DNA from: CATQHL01 sp965242895
GTDB taxonomy: Bacteria; Actinomycetota; Acidimicrobiia; Acidimicrobiales; CATQHL01
Direction: 5' to 3'
Assembly: GCA_965242895.1 (NCBI GenBank)
Contig: OZ251507.1
Coordinates: 868,001 to 932,000, forward strand
Length of the DNA: 64,000 nt
Part shown: in pieces, positions 26,719 to 37,126 of the stretch
Position numbering within the stretch: the first letter of the stretch is position 1
Layout of the letters: every line of letters begins with the position of its first letter
Made by a program: the position numbers and the translations under genes
Notes under the pieces: generated by a model
What the model was told of the DNA's origin: nothing
What the model saw: the letters and a program-made list of their open reading frames with translations, nothing else
The model's database searches: none

Positions 26719-29700
26719 TTAAGGGTAAGTGGTGGAGACGGGCGTCCCTAGCGTCCAGTCACCGACGCCATCAGAACCTCCTAAGTTCAAACTCATGACA
26801 GCGTGCTCCAAACCAGCAGCCGATGCCGGGTTGAGGGGCTTCTTCGTCTTATCAGGTTCTCCCTCGTGGTCACCTCTCGTCACCCCCACCACCACAAACT
26901 CGTAGCCCGTCACCCTCAAAGCTGCGAAAGCCGAATCATTCAAATTCACCGAATCCAATATGAAACGACCACTAGTGTCTAATTTGCCCGGTTCAGTAGT
27001 ACTAGGATCCTGATCTTTTATTCCCTTGACTTGTTCTGGGGTGATCACGACGGGGTTTCCGCCGTTCATCAACTGCGTGAACGTGTTGGGGGCCGCTCCT
27101 GGGCTGGCTTTGGGCGGGCGGTGTAACACCACGTACCTGTAAGCGTTAAGGTATTCATGCCCTCTAGTGCCCTGGGGGGGAGCGCCGAACTTCAAGTGTA
27201 ACATCGTACCCTCCGGGGCGAGTTCGAGGCTTGTGAAGGCGGCTGGGTGGTAGATTGCGTGGAGGTCTTGGATATCTTGGCTTGTTATGGTCGTGGAGCG
27301 GCAGTCGAGGTCGGGGGATGTGGGGTTAGCGACCGCTGCTTTCCAGTCGTCGAAGCTTGGCCCGTAAGAAAAAAGGGAGAACCCTATCAGGCCACACCCG
27401 TTTCTGTAGTCAGCTAGGCCGAGGAAGTGCCCTAGTTCGTGGGTGAACACTCTGTCGGTGCTGCTTTTGACTTCGTTGATCCTAGTGACCGAACCGTTGA
27501 TCACGTACGGGTGGAAGAAATCCATGGGCAAATCAAAATCTTTATGATAGATCACTTTGGTGGACGCGCACCCAGCAGCTCTGCCGACGTCGCATACGCC
27601 GTCCCAAGAGTTGGCGGTGTGGCAGTGCGTCCCCCTCGGGGTGGAGGCGTCCACCACACGGCAACTCGTGGCAGCACCAGGCCGGTAGTCCATAACCGCT
27701 ACATCGAAAGCAGAATTGTTGATGACTGTCCCTAAAAAAGTCCCCGTTGACTGCACGACCGTCTCCGCTTTCTCCCCGCACTCGGCGGGGGTGGAGACGT
27801 TCCCGAACGTGAACAACCCGGGTACCCTACTGTTCCACGCATTCACCGCATCTCTTACGGGCTTTACGAAATCGGGCGCACTCGTGCAGACCCTGATAGC
27901 CTCCCCACGCCGCACCCGATCGTTCAACTGAGCATACGAACCTGAAAAGTTGGGTAATGTGTACGGCGCCCAACAATAATCTCCAGTGCAGCGCGCGGGG
28001 GAAGTTTCATCCTGGAGGAATTTCGTGCGACGCTTCTCAAGCCCCTCTTTATCGCTCGTGTTCACCGCCTTCACGAACACCCGGTAAATCTCCTCGTCGG
28101 TCAAGCCGGTGATCTCGTGAGTGTAAAACCGGTTTCCGGAATCAGCCACCGTAGTACTATCGACCCTCGTGAAGGTCGTCCCTGACATCGTGCCCCAGCG
28201 CACTGCATAGTGTTTCAGCGGCGCCCCTCCGTCGCAGGCCGGGCGCTCCCAGAACACGCTCAGTTTCCCCCCGCTCTTCCCGTAAAACTCCAGAGTGCGC
28301 TGCACCTTCCCGGGCGCGACCACCGTCCCCTGGGGGGCGGCCGCCGCTGTGGCCTCTGGTTTTTCCGTTCCCTCGATGGCGGTGACGCGGACGTCGTATG
28401 TGCACATGTCCAAACCCTCGATCAGGTGAGCGTTCAGCGTCCAACCCGAATACGTCGAACCCGAAGGGAGGAGGACGTTCACATCAGCAGGCTGCAAAAC
28501 CACCGGCGGCGCCGGCGTCCAGGTGACTGACCCCGTTTTCTTCCACTCCAGCTTATACTCACTGGGGGCAAGCTCCGCAGTGCGCTGCCACCAGACAGCA
28601 TTGACAGACCCACTCTCGGGATGCAAAGTCAAAGAGGGCGCCTTAGAGGTCGTGCTAGACGGCAGGGAAGGGATGTCGGCGCACCCGGCTGCGGCGCTGA
28701 GACTGACCTGACCAGCGGGGCAGGTGGTAGCAGTGGAAGTCACCCACTCGCTGTGATGGGTGAAGCTTTCCTTGTATATGTGGTCGGAGGGGATCTGGTT
28801 CAGGGACGCCACCCGGATTTGGATCGAAGCGCCCGCCGCGGCGGTGGCGCCTGTGAGGTCGGTGATGGTGTGCGTGAACCTGCGGAGAGGCGCCCCGGCG
28901 GGGGTCGTGTCAGCCGTCCCGGCTGTCCAGGGGACGGAGGGCTCCACGGTCGTCCAGGCTCCGCTGCTGCCCTTGGGGCGCCACTCGAGTTGGTAGCCGG
29001 TGACAGGATAATAGTTGTCCCAGTCGTGCTGCTCCCAGGAAACGCTCACCGCCCCCTCCGCGGCGGGGGCGGCGGCGAGAGCGGTCGGGCGGCGCGGTTG
29101 GAAGATACATATTCCTTCCCCGGGGATGAAAACCCGGTTGTTACGATAACGGTATGTGCTCCAAACCCGTTCGAACCCTGGCCGCCCGCATGCTGTCGTG
29201 GCGACAGCGTAGATGCGGCGGTCGCTCTCCCCGAGTTCGTTGACCGCTGCGATGCTGACCGTGTAGCGGGCGCCGACGGCCAGACCGGAGATTATATACT
29301 GGCGATCACGTATTCTATTTGCATCTACATCATCTATCCACACTCTGCCGTGAATCGGCTCCACTGCGCTCAAGGGGATGAGGGGGTACTCTTGTTCCAT
29401 GAACGATCCGTCTATGCGCCTCCACCTAATTTTGTAACCGGTCAGCGGCAGCCCGCCGTTGTCGAAAGATGAACTATTCCAGCGGAGCCACAAGTCCCCG
29501 GCTCTCGGCCCGGACACAGCTGAAAAACCAGAAAAAACCCAAGTAGGGGACGTGGGAGTGACGCAATTCGACCCCCCGGGGCGCACTAGGCCCTGAGGGC
29601 AGGGGGAACACCGATTAGAGATCAGCACCTCCCCGGCTGAGCAGACGACCGGGGGAGGCGGCGGCGGCGGAGGCGGGGGCGACGGGGGCGGCTGGGGGGT

Positions 29701-32342
29701 CGAGACTACAGTGCTGCAGTCCTCGCAAGGGCTGCCCACCATCACGACAGCCTCGCCGTCGCCCGCTGCGTTACGAGAAACTACCCTCACTCTGTAAGAC
29801 TGCCCGTTACTCAAACGGACCCCCGCCGGGGCGAACTGCCATCGACCAGGCCGGATCTGGTGGAGGAAGGTGTGCGACCATTCCCTCACTTCTTTCCCGT
29901 CAACCGTTTTCTTCACCCCGTTATCCCAATCCACCCACACCCCATGAAGGACGCTGTCACTAGACCCGTGAAGCAACCGAACCAAGTAACGGTTCACCGC
30001 GGCGTCCTCCTCCTGCCGCCAGCGCAGAGTCAACGACTGGTCCCCCGACGCCAGCACCACCCCTTCCGCCGCGGGCGGGAGCGCAACACACTCCTTCTGC
30101 CTCGTATCGTACCTCTTAGAAGCCTCGCAAGGATCACCATAGCCTATATTAGTGCTAGTAGTACTCCCCGCAGCGTTACGCGCATCCACCTCAACCTCGT
30201 ACCGCTCCCCGTTCACCAACCCCTCAATCACATGAACATCCACCACAAAATGATACCAAGATCCTGGGTCGAAAATAATGTCACTACTTCTTTCTATGTT
30301 AATTCTGTCGGGGTTCAATCGCACGTCGCGGTGACTGATCGTCGTCGAACCCGCCCAAGCAGAAGACCCTCGCTTTCTCCAGCGCACCACGTAATCCGAC
30401 ACCGGAACCTCGCTCAAACGCGGCTCCAACCCCCAAAGCACCAAATCCCGACGCGCATAATTCCTCCAAATGCCCAAGCCATGATGATAATACGAATCAC
30501 TCATCTCCCACTCCACGGACACGCTCAACTTCCCATCCCCTTCCTCAACCTCAACATCGAAACTCCCCGGCGGCTCCACGCACAACCCCAAAACAGGGTC
30601 GAACACCTGATCCCAAAAACCAGGCTCCGCGCTAGTGCGGCAAGCATCAGCCACATCCGGCACGCCGTCCGTCGCTAACGCGGGGCTGCGCCTGCCCTCA
30701 GAACTGAACGACTGCACCTTCACCTGATACGGGACGCCGCCCGTCAACTCCTCGATTGTGTGCGAGGTCAAGGTAGCGTTTTCTACGTCCTCCCAATCCC
30801 ACCCGCTGCCCGGTTCCAGCCTCCCCCGCTCGCGGCGCCACGACACCCGGAACCCCGCCACAGCCGCGTCACCCTCGGACGCCACCGTCGCCCCCCAAAC
30901 CGCTGTCAACGACTCCACTCCCGGAGTCAACGACAACTTCCCCCCAGGACGAGGCGGATTAGGAGGCGGAGCAGGCGCGCAAAAAACATACGAAATAGCC
31001 CAGACGACCTTCTCCCCCGTACTACAGGGTTCCACCCCCTTAATCGCAGGGCGCCCCTCCCGGGGCTCCCCGTCAGGGTCCGTGTTCTTAGCCGACAACT
31101 TCACCTGATAATAACCGCCCCCCACCAAATTAGTGAACAGATAACCCCGCGCGGAAGCCTCTAACTGCACCTCCGTCCAAGTCCCACTAGTGCCCGCACG
31201 CCAGCGTAGCACGTAACCAACCACCGGCGAACCCCCGTCGTCGCTCGGAGGCGACCAAAGTAACCTAGCAAACTCCACCCCCAAGAACACACTCACATTC
31301 TTAGGACGCCCCGGAGCCGACGTCGCCACAACCAACGACGACGACGACTGCGCCGAACGCGCCGCCTCTGCCACCACCCGCTCGCACACCCCCGAAGCGC
31401 GCAGCAGCCAACCCGGGGAACAGGAACGCACCGCCTCAGCATACTCGTAGCAACTAGAACCCACCAAAACACCCCGCTCGCAGGAATACGCCACAGCCGG
31501 CGGCGCCGTGCGCTCCACCGAGGTTGACCGCGAGCACGAACTCCCCGACAGCACCCAACCAGACGGGCATCCGTAGCGCAGACTTCCGAAACGCGACACC
31601 CCGCCGGCGTCCACGTAGCGGCACGACAAAGGCACACCAGCCGGACTGCAGCTAGCAGACGCAGCCGAGGACTCCACCAACTCCTCTTCCCACGCGCACA
31701 CACGGGAACCCCCAGAGATCCTCAGAACACCCTCTAAACACGAATAAGACACTGACGCCTCACCCAAGACACGACGGCAACCCCAACCAGACGAACCCAA
31801 TCCCACGCTGAAACGCTCAAACCCCGACGGGCACGCCAAGAACGAAGACACAGACTCCGACTGAGAAGACCCAGAAGACGAACCCGACGAACCCGAACCC
31901 GACGAACTAGACGAAGACGACTCCGACGAAGACGAAGAGTCTGACCCCGACGAACTAGACGAAGACGACTCGGGCACAGACAAGAACAAGCGCTCCCCAG
32001 ACGCACTCCCGACGGCTAGCCTTTCGGTCGTCGTCTCAGCCGACCCCCCGGCCCGCGTCTCGGCCGACACCTCGGCCCTCATCTCAGTCGACGTCTTCAC
32101 GCCGGCGTGCGCCGCGGGCGACCCTAGCTCTCCGGGATGCGCTAGCGATCCCTCACTCCCGAATCGGGCTACGAATGCCTCCCCCCCCCCCCCCCCCCCC
32201 TAAACTCATTCCCGCCTAACGCGGAAACGCCTTCTAAAGGCAGGGCCATAGGCGCCGCCAGTGAGGCGGCTAGCAGCACGGCCACTAATAGCGGCCTGAC
32301 GAGAATTGACTTTTCACTTGAGCGTTCTTCGGGTGACGGCAC
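26719..32342 (-). CDS. giant secreted FN3/zinc metalloprotease, phase-OFF at a poly-G tract
   Basis: Translation should start at the GTG at 32342, 5 bases after AAGGAGG, with a Sec signal peptide (ILVRPLLVAVLLAASLAAPM). The G20 tract at 32181-32200 then shifts the frame, giving TAG at 32171-32169 and a 57-residue product. With 18 or 21 G, about 1,873 residues would be made. Order after the tract: a spacer; a Ser-rich run; Cys-rich modules; four FN3-like domains; a poly-Pro linker with a Cys cluster; four more FN3-like domains; a metalloprotease domain with HELGHFLGLADY (around 27408-27445; HExxHxxGxxD zinc ligands); and a C-terminal domain ending NWTLGT-like (here DWTLGTPV). An internal restart at ATG 32100 would lack the signal peptide. 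Extracellular proteolysis is inferred; the substrate is unknown. Confidence 0.8.
32181..32200 (-). repeat. poly-C/poly-G tract, 20 bases (phase switch)
   Basis: Twenty C on the plus strand are twenty G in the coding strand of the protease gene, directly after the signal peptide. The codon AGG uses the first two, six GGG follow, and the next in-frame codons are AGG CAT TCG TAG. A length divisible by three opens the long downstream frame. Tracts this long slip readily during replication. Confidence 0.9.
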
Positions 32343-32412
32343 GGCGGCCTCCTTAATTATCAGTGCTTAGCTTTCGCGTCCCTGAAAACGCTACTCGACC
32401 GCACGGACACTT

Positions 32413-32430
32413 TTCAAACTTGATTTTCAA
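32413..32430. promoter_or_regulatory. palindrome and TTCAA repeat upstream of the protease gene
   Basis: AAACTTGA-TTT-TCAAGTTT at about 32416-32434 is a perfect inverted repeat of 8-base arms, and TTCAA recurs at 32413 and 32426. It lies 70-90 bases upstream of the GTG at 32342. Next to it a block reading ACTTTATCATGAAAT (32450-32464) is conserved with copy B (20698-20712), so promoter elements probably lie here. Confidence 0.3.
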
Positions 32431-32665
32431 GTTTTGCATAATTAACAGACTTTATCATGAAATGCTGCGTCCCGCAAGATTCATGCACACGAATCCAAGG
32501 TGGACTCGTGCAGCGCGACCAGCGCTGAGCAGACGAGCAGTGATCGCGGAACGACCGCCGCCCGGTCCCTCCCGAAGTCGCGTTCCGAAGAGGGGACACA
32601 GGCGGCGAACCCTTCTAGCGGCGAACCCTCCGAGCGGGAGCGCGCTCTCCCAGCAGGGGCGCGCT

Positions 32666-33832
32666 CTAGCGGCTTTCTCTCAGGGCGGCGTAGCCGGGCA
32701 GGATCACGTCTTCGATGAGACTCATGCGCTCCTCGAAAGGGATGAAGGCGCTCTTAGCGGCGTTGAGTGTTAACTCCCGCAAGTCGTCCAGCGTCCAACT
32801 GAACGCCTCGGCGCAGAGCAGCATCTCCTGGCTCAGGCTGGTGTTGCTCATCAGGCGGTTATCGGTGTTGAGAGTCACTCGGAAGCGCAGCCTCTTCAAG
32901 AGGTCGACGGGATGGCGGGCGATGGAGGCGGCTGCTCCTGTGTGCACGTTGGAACTCGGACAGAGTTCTAGCGTGATGCGGCGGTCTCTCACATAGGCGG
33001 CCAGACGTCCCAGGCGCCAGCCCTCGGGGGAGGATGCGTCTTCGTGGACGTCCTCCACGATGCGGACTCCGTGCCCAAGACGCTCAGCCCCGCAGCGGTA
33101 GACCGCCTCGCGGACAGACGGCAGACCGAAACCCTCCCCGGCGTGAATGGTGTAGTGGAAGCCCTCCCCCCTCAGGGCATGGAAAGCCTCTAGGTATCGG
33201 TTGGGCGGATACCCCGCCTCGGGGCCGGCGATGTCAAAACCGACGACTCCGCGCTCCCGCCGGCGGAGCGCAAGCTCGGCTACCTCCAGGGCGTTGTCTG
33301 CGTTCCGCATGGCTACCAGCAGCCCCTCCACTCGAATGCGGCGCCCTCTGCTGCCTTGAGCGAATCCGTCGAGGGCGGCGTCCGTCGCTGCCTCTAGGCT
33401 CAGGCCCTTTTGCGTGAAGAGTTCCGGAGCGAAGCGCACCTCGGCATAGACGACCCCGTCGGCCGCTAAGTCTTCAGCGCACTCAGCCGCCGCTCGCGCT
33501 ACGGCGTCAGCGGTCTGCATCACGCCCACGGTGTGAGCGAAGGTCTCCAGGTAAAGCTCCAGGCTGCGCCGGTCGGCACCCGAGTGCATCCAGCGGGCCA
33601 GCCCCTCCTCGTCATGGGCGGGGAGGCAGCGGTAGCCGTTCTGCTCAGCCAACTCCAGGATCGTGCTCGGGCGGAGCCCGCCGTCGAGATGATCATGCAA
33701 GAGCACCTTTGGCGCTCGGCGGATGCTTGCGAGGTCTGGAGGTCGGGCTCTCAAGGGGGGACGCGGCGCCGGCGCTCCACGGGGATCCGGCGCTCCACAG
33801 GACGATCGAAGGGATTGAGTGTCGTTATTCAC
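32666..33832 (-). CDS. add: adenosine deaminase
   Basis: A 388-residue protein of the adenosine/AMP deaminase family. It has the N-terminal zinc motif LLHDHLDGGLRPST near residue 45, IHAGEGFG near 223, LGHGVRI near 246, LELCPSSNVHTGA near 285 and LNTDNRLMSN near 320. The last is the family's TDD-type zinc-binding stretch with N in the third place. It converts adenosine or deoxyadenosine to inosine products in the cytosol. Residues 1-36 are Pro/Arg-rich and outside the fold, so a later start is possible; the GTG at 33832 is the longest. It is divergent from the ribosomal operon, and its 3' end is partly duplicated at 20743-21072. Confidence 0.92.
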   Translation of the reverse strand: MNNDTQSLRSSCGAPDPRGAPAPRPPLRARPPDLASIRRAPKVLLHDHLDGGLRPSTILELAEQNGYRCLPAHDEEGLARWMHSGADRRSLELYLETFAHTVGVMQTADAVARAAAECAEDLAADGVVYAEVRFAPELFTQKGLSLEAATDAALDGFAQGSRGRRIRVEGLLVAMRNADNALEVAELALRRRERGVVGFDIAGPEAGYPPNRYLEAFHALRGEGFHYTIHAGEGFGLPSVREAVYRCGAERLGHGVRIVEDVHEDASSPEGWRLGRLAAYVRDRRITLELCPSSNVHTGAAASIARHPVDLLKRLRFRVTLNTDNRLMSNTSLSQEMLLCAEAFSWTLDDLRELTLNAAKSAFIPFEERMSLIEDVILPGYAALRESR

Positions 33833-34306
33833 AGATCAGCTCAACGGCACGGTAACGGCACGGTAACGGATCATCGCCAATCATCGTCAAGCGGCAAGTA
33901 GTTGCGGCGTGCTTGACCCGCTATACTAAGTGGTTGGCTTTCTTGGGATTCCAGGAATGCCAGGAATAGGGACAGGCTTCTCGCAGCGTTAGCGCAACGG
34001 TTGCCGGCGCCAGTCCCGTTCTAGTTAGCAGAACCACCAGTACGACGTCTGGGCAGGCCTCGTCGGAATGGAAAGTCGAGAGGAACCGCCCAGCAAATTT
34101 ATTCCGCTCCGCACGGCGGTTTTCGGGAGCGCCCGAAAACTCCGGCGGAGCATTCGCGTTAGCCGGAATGCCCAGCGGCGCCGCACAGCGCGGAACGTCC
34201 ACAACGAAGCCTTTTGCCGTGCGCGGCGCGGGCAGACAGACAAGACCAGACAGAGCAAGACCAGACAACAGAGACCAAACAACGGAAGCAGACAGACGCT
34301 GAAGAA
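33833..34306 (+). other. leader region of the ribosomal-protein operon
   Basis: A 474-base gap without a supported gene. CGGTAACGGCA-type direct repeats occur at 33848-33870. A TATACT box with a poor -35 partner lies at 33899-33927. Several inverted repeats follow, for example GCGCCCGAAAAC-type sequence around 34130. A 380-base leader could host autoregulation by L4 as in other bacteria, but no known L4-binding structure is recognised. No rpsJ is present. Confidence 0.4.
33899..33927 (+). promoter_or_regulatory. candidate promoter of the ribosomal operon
   Basis: TAGTTG, a 17-base spacer and TATACT (33922-33927). The -10 box is good and the -35 box is weak. It is the best promoter-like string upstream of rplC, though 380 bases from its start. 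Confidence 0.35.
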
Positions 34307-34960
34307 ATGGCATCGAAGGCGATCATCGGAAAAAAGGTGGGCATGACCCAGGTCTGGGACGAAGACGGACGCGTCGTCCCGGTCACGGTGCTGCGCGTCG
34401 AGCCCTGTCGCGTTGTTCAGCTCAAGACGATCGATTCCGACGGCTACTCCGCCCTTCAGATCACCTGGGGGTACGCCGAGAGCGACCGCCTCATCAGTCC
34501 GAAGAGCGGGCACTTCGCAGCCCACGGCGTCGAAGCTGGAATAGCACTTGTGGAACTGCGGCTGGACGACGTGAGCGAGTATGCGGTCGGCCAGGAAATC
34601 GGCGTCGACATCCTCAGTGAGGGCGAATTTGTGGACGTCACCGCAGTCAGCAAGGGCAAGGGATTTGCAGGCGTGATGAAGCGTCACGGTTTCCGCGGCC
34701 AGGGCGCTTCGCACGGGACGCACAAGGTTCACCGGAAGCCCGGGGCCGTAGGCCAATGCGCCACGCCTTCGCGCATATTCAAGGGGCGCAAGATGCCGGG
34801 GCGTCACGGGGGGCGAAAGACGACCACGCTGAATCTGCGGGTGGTGCTCTCCGACGTCGAGCGCAATCTGCTGATGCTGAAGGGCTCGGTGCCAGGGCCT
34901 AGGGGCGCCAACGTCGTCATCCGAGACGCCGTCAAGGCGTCAAGCAAGGACAGGGGCTGA
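34307..34960 (+). CDS. rplC: 50S ribosomal protein L3
   Basis: 217 residues from the ATG at 34307 (MASKAIIGKKVGMTQVW), the standard L3 beginning; the open frame extends further upstream without family similarity. The loop with RGQGASHGTHKVHRKPG and the VGQCATPSRIFKGRKMPGRH stretch near residue 150 identify L3, which places a long loop near the peptidyl-transferase centre. It is the first gene of the operon here; the usual first gene rpsJ is missing. The Shine-Dalgarno is weak (GAAG). Confidence 0.97.
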   Translation: MASKAIIGKKVGMTQVWDEDGRVVPVTVLRVEPCRVVQLKTIDSDGYSALQITWGYAESDRLISPKSGHFAAHGVEAGIALVELRLDDVSEYAVGQEIGVDILSEGEFVDVTAVSKGKGFAGVMKRHGFRGQGASHGTHKVHRKPGAVGQCATPSRIFKGRKMPGRHGGRKTTTLNLRVVLSDVERNLLMLKGSVPGPRGANVVIRDAVKASSKDRG

Positions 34961-34963
34961 GTC

Positions 34964-35632
34964 GTGGAAGCCAGCGACAGCGACCTGCTGACGATCCCGG
35001 TGCTCAACGACGGGGGCGAGGAGGTCGGAAGCGTGGAACTTGCTGCTGAGATTTTCGGGATTGAGCCTCGTCCGGCTGTGATGCACCAAGTGGTCACGGC
35101 TCAACTAGCGGCGAGACGCAGCGGCACTCACAGCACCAAGACCCGCTCGGAGGTGCGCGGCGGCGGAAGCAAGCCCCGTCCACAGAAAGGCACCGGACGC
35201 TCCAGGCACGGGTCGATTCGATCCCCGATCTGGCGCGGAGGCGGCATCGCCCACGGCCCCAAGCCGCGCAACTACGCCCAGAAGACGCCAAAGAAGATGA
35301 AGCGGCTGGCGCTCCGCTCGGCGCTCTCCGACCGGGCATCTTCGCGGAAGATCATCGTGGTGAACGCCTGGCGGTTCGATAAGCCCTCCACGGCTGAGGC
35401 TGTGCACAAGCTGAGAGCAGTCGGAGCGGAGGGCAGGGTGCTGGTGGTGCTCGACCGCCCGGACGAACTAGCCCGCAAGAGTTTCCGCAACATCCCCAGG
35501 GTCAACCTGCTCCCGCCGGATCAACTCAACACCTACGACGTGCTCCTGAGCGACAGGATGATCTTCACCGAAACCTCCCTGGCGTCGGTCAACGAGCGCG
35601 ACCAGGCAGACCAGCCCGAGCCCGAGAGTTAG
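34964..35632 (+). CDS. rplD: 50S ribosomal protein L4
   Basis: 222 residues, GTG start 3 bases after rplC. The tentacle loop GTHSTKTRSEVRGGGSKPRP followed by QKGTGRSRHGSIRSPIWRGG near residues 60-95 is diagnostic. L4 lines the exit tunnel and represses the S10 operon in some bacteria. The C-terminus has a short acidic tail (DQADQPEPES) beyond the conserved end. Confidence 0.96.
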   Translation: MEASDSDLLTIPVLNDGGEEVGSVELAAEIFGIEPRPAVMHQVVTAQLAARRSGTHSTKTRSEVRGGGSKPRPQKGTGRSRHGSIRSPIWRGGGIAHGPKPRNYAQKTPKKMKRLALRSALSDRASSRKIIVVNAWRFDKPSTAEAVHKLRAVGAEGRVLVVLDRPDELARKSFRNIPRVNLLPPDQLNTYDVLLSDRMIFTETSLASVNERDQADQPEPES

Positions 35633-35640
35633 AACCAGTC

Positions 35641-35931
35641 ATGAGAGACCCGCGAGACGTTCTGCTAGAGCCGGTCATGAGCGAAAAATGCTTTCGACTC
35701 ATCGACGAAAACGTCTACACCTTCAAGGTGCATCCGGACAGCACAAAGCCGGAAATCGCACGGGCGGTGGAGGCCGTTTTCGACGTGACAGTCTTGAAAG
35801 TGAACACACTCCGCAGAAAGGGAAAACGCATCCGCAACCCCCGACAGCGCACCTACGGCAAGCGCCCTGACACCAAGCGAGCCATGGTCACCCTGGCCGA
35901 GGGCGAGAGCATCGAGCTCTTCGAGACCTGA
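35641..35931 (+). CDS. rplW: 50S ribosomal protein L23
   Basis: 96 residues, the usual length. DVLLEPVMSEK at the start and the basic RKGKRIRNPRQRTYGKRPD loop are the family signature. L23 sits at the tunnel exit and docks trigger factor and SRP. It follows rplD after 8 bases. Confidence 0.96.
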   Translation: MRDPRDVLLEPVMSEKCFRLIDENVYTFKVHPDSTKPEIARAVEAVFDVTVLKVNTLRRKGKRIRNPRQRTYGKRPDTKRAMVTLAEGESIELFET

Positions 35932-35961
35932 TCCAGTGAGCATTCCAGTGAGCATCATCCA

Positions 35962-36798
35962 ATGAGCATCCACCGACGCAAACCCACCAGTCCGGGACGG
36001 CGCTTCCAGACCGCCCACGACTTTTCCGAAATCACTAAGTCGACTCCTGAGAAGTCGCTGCTCGTCCCCAGGACGAGCAAGGGGGGGCGCAACAATGCGG
36101 GCCGCAAGACGGCCAGACACCGCGGCGGCGGGCACAAGCGCCGCTACCGGATGATCGACTTCCACCGCAGAAAAGACGGAGTGCCGGCGAAGGTGGCGGC
36201 GATCGAGTACGACCCGAATCGGAGTTGCCGGATAGCGCTCCTGCACTATCACGACGGCGCTAAGTCCTACATCCTCGCCCCTGAAGGCGTAGAGCCGGGG
36301 GACATGCTCTGCTCTGGTCAGGGAGCAGAAATAAGACCGGGCAACGCCCTGCCGCTGCGCTACATACCAGTGGGCACTGTCATACATAACGTGGAACTCA
36401 AGCCAGGGGCGGGCGGACGGATGGCTCGCTCGGCTGGCTCCCGAGTCCAACTCGTGGCCAAGGAAGGCCCTCACGCCATGCTGCGACTGCCCAGTACGGA
36501 GATGCGTCAAGTCCCTATCGAGTGCAGAGCTACCGTGGGCGCCGTAGGCAACGCCGAGCACGAACTCATCAAGGTGGGAAAGGCTGGGCGCAACCGCTGG
36601 AAAGGCGTGCGCCCTCAGACCAGGGGCGTGGCCATGAACCCGGTGGATCATCCGCTCGGGGGCGGCGAGGGCAAGAGTTCCGGCGGACGTCACCCTGTCT
36701 CGCCGTGGGGGAAGCCGGAAGGCCGCACACGCAATCCCAAGAAGCAGTCCTCGCAAATGATCCTGCGCAGGCGGCGCAGGAGAGGAAGCCGTCGCTAG
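35962..36798 (+). CDS. rplB: 50S ribosomal protein L2
   Basis: 278 residues, full length. GRNNAGRKTARHRGGGHKRR near residue 38 and the C-terminal MNPVDHPLGGGEG and GGRHPVSPWGKPEGRTRNPK segments identify L2, which is needed for subunit joining and peptidyl transfer. The very conserved motif usually reads HPHGGGEG; here the second His is Leu (CTC at about 36654). Everything around it is normal. Confidence 0.97.
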   Translation: MSIHRRKPTSPGRRFQTAHDFSEITKSTPEKSLLVPRTSKGGRNNAGRKTARHRGGGHKRRYRMIDFHRRKDGVPAKVAAIEYDPNRSCRIALLHYHDGAKSYILAPEGVEPGDMLCSGQGAEIRPGNALPLRYIPVGTVIHNVELKPGAGGRMARSAGSRVQLVAKEGPHAMLRLPSTEMRQVPIECRATVGAVGNAEHELIKVGKAGRNRWKGVRPQTRGVAMNPVDHPLGGGEGKSSGGRHPVSPWGKPEGRTRNPKKQSSQMILRRRRRRGSRR

Positions 36799-36847
36799 GA
36801 AAGCCGGAAGAGACGAAGAGAGGGACACGAGGAGACGAGGAGGACAG

Positions 36848-37126
36848 ATGCCTAGGAGTCTGAAGAAGGGGCCGTTCGTGGACGCCCACCTGCTCAAGAA
36901 GGTGGATGCGCTAAACGAAGCCAACGAGAAACGGGTCATCAGAACCTGGTCTCGTCGATCCACCATTATCCCGGACATGGTCGGCCACACGCTTGCGGTG
37001 CACGACGGACGAAAGCACGTGCCCATCTACATCACTGAGACCATGGTCGGTCACAAACTTGGGGAGTTCGCCCCTACCCGCACGTTCCGCTTTCACGCCG
37101 GACAGGAGCGGGGCGGCAAGCGCTGA
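36848..37126 (+). CDS. rpsS: 30S ribosomal protein S19
   Basis: 92 residues, the normal size. MPRSLKKGPFVDAHLL at the start and GHTLAVHDGRKHVPIYITE in the middle are typical. GAGGAGACGAGGAGGAC just upstream provides a strong Shine-Dalgarno. Its stop overlaps the ATG of rplV by one base. S19 binds 16S rRNA with S13 in the head of the small subunit. Confidence 0.97.
   Translation: MPRSLKKGPFVDAHLLKKVDALNEANEKRVIRTWSRRSTIIPDMVGHTLAVHDGRKHVPIYITETMVGHKLGEFAPTRTFRFHAGQERGGKR

Noticed and set aside
35665..37026. A 453-codon open frame antisense to rplW, rplB and rpsS
   Set aside because: It is a shadow of three highly conserved ribosomal genes, with no start signal or recognisable domain.
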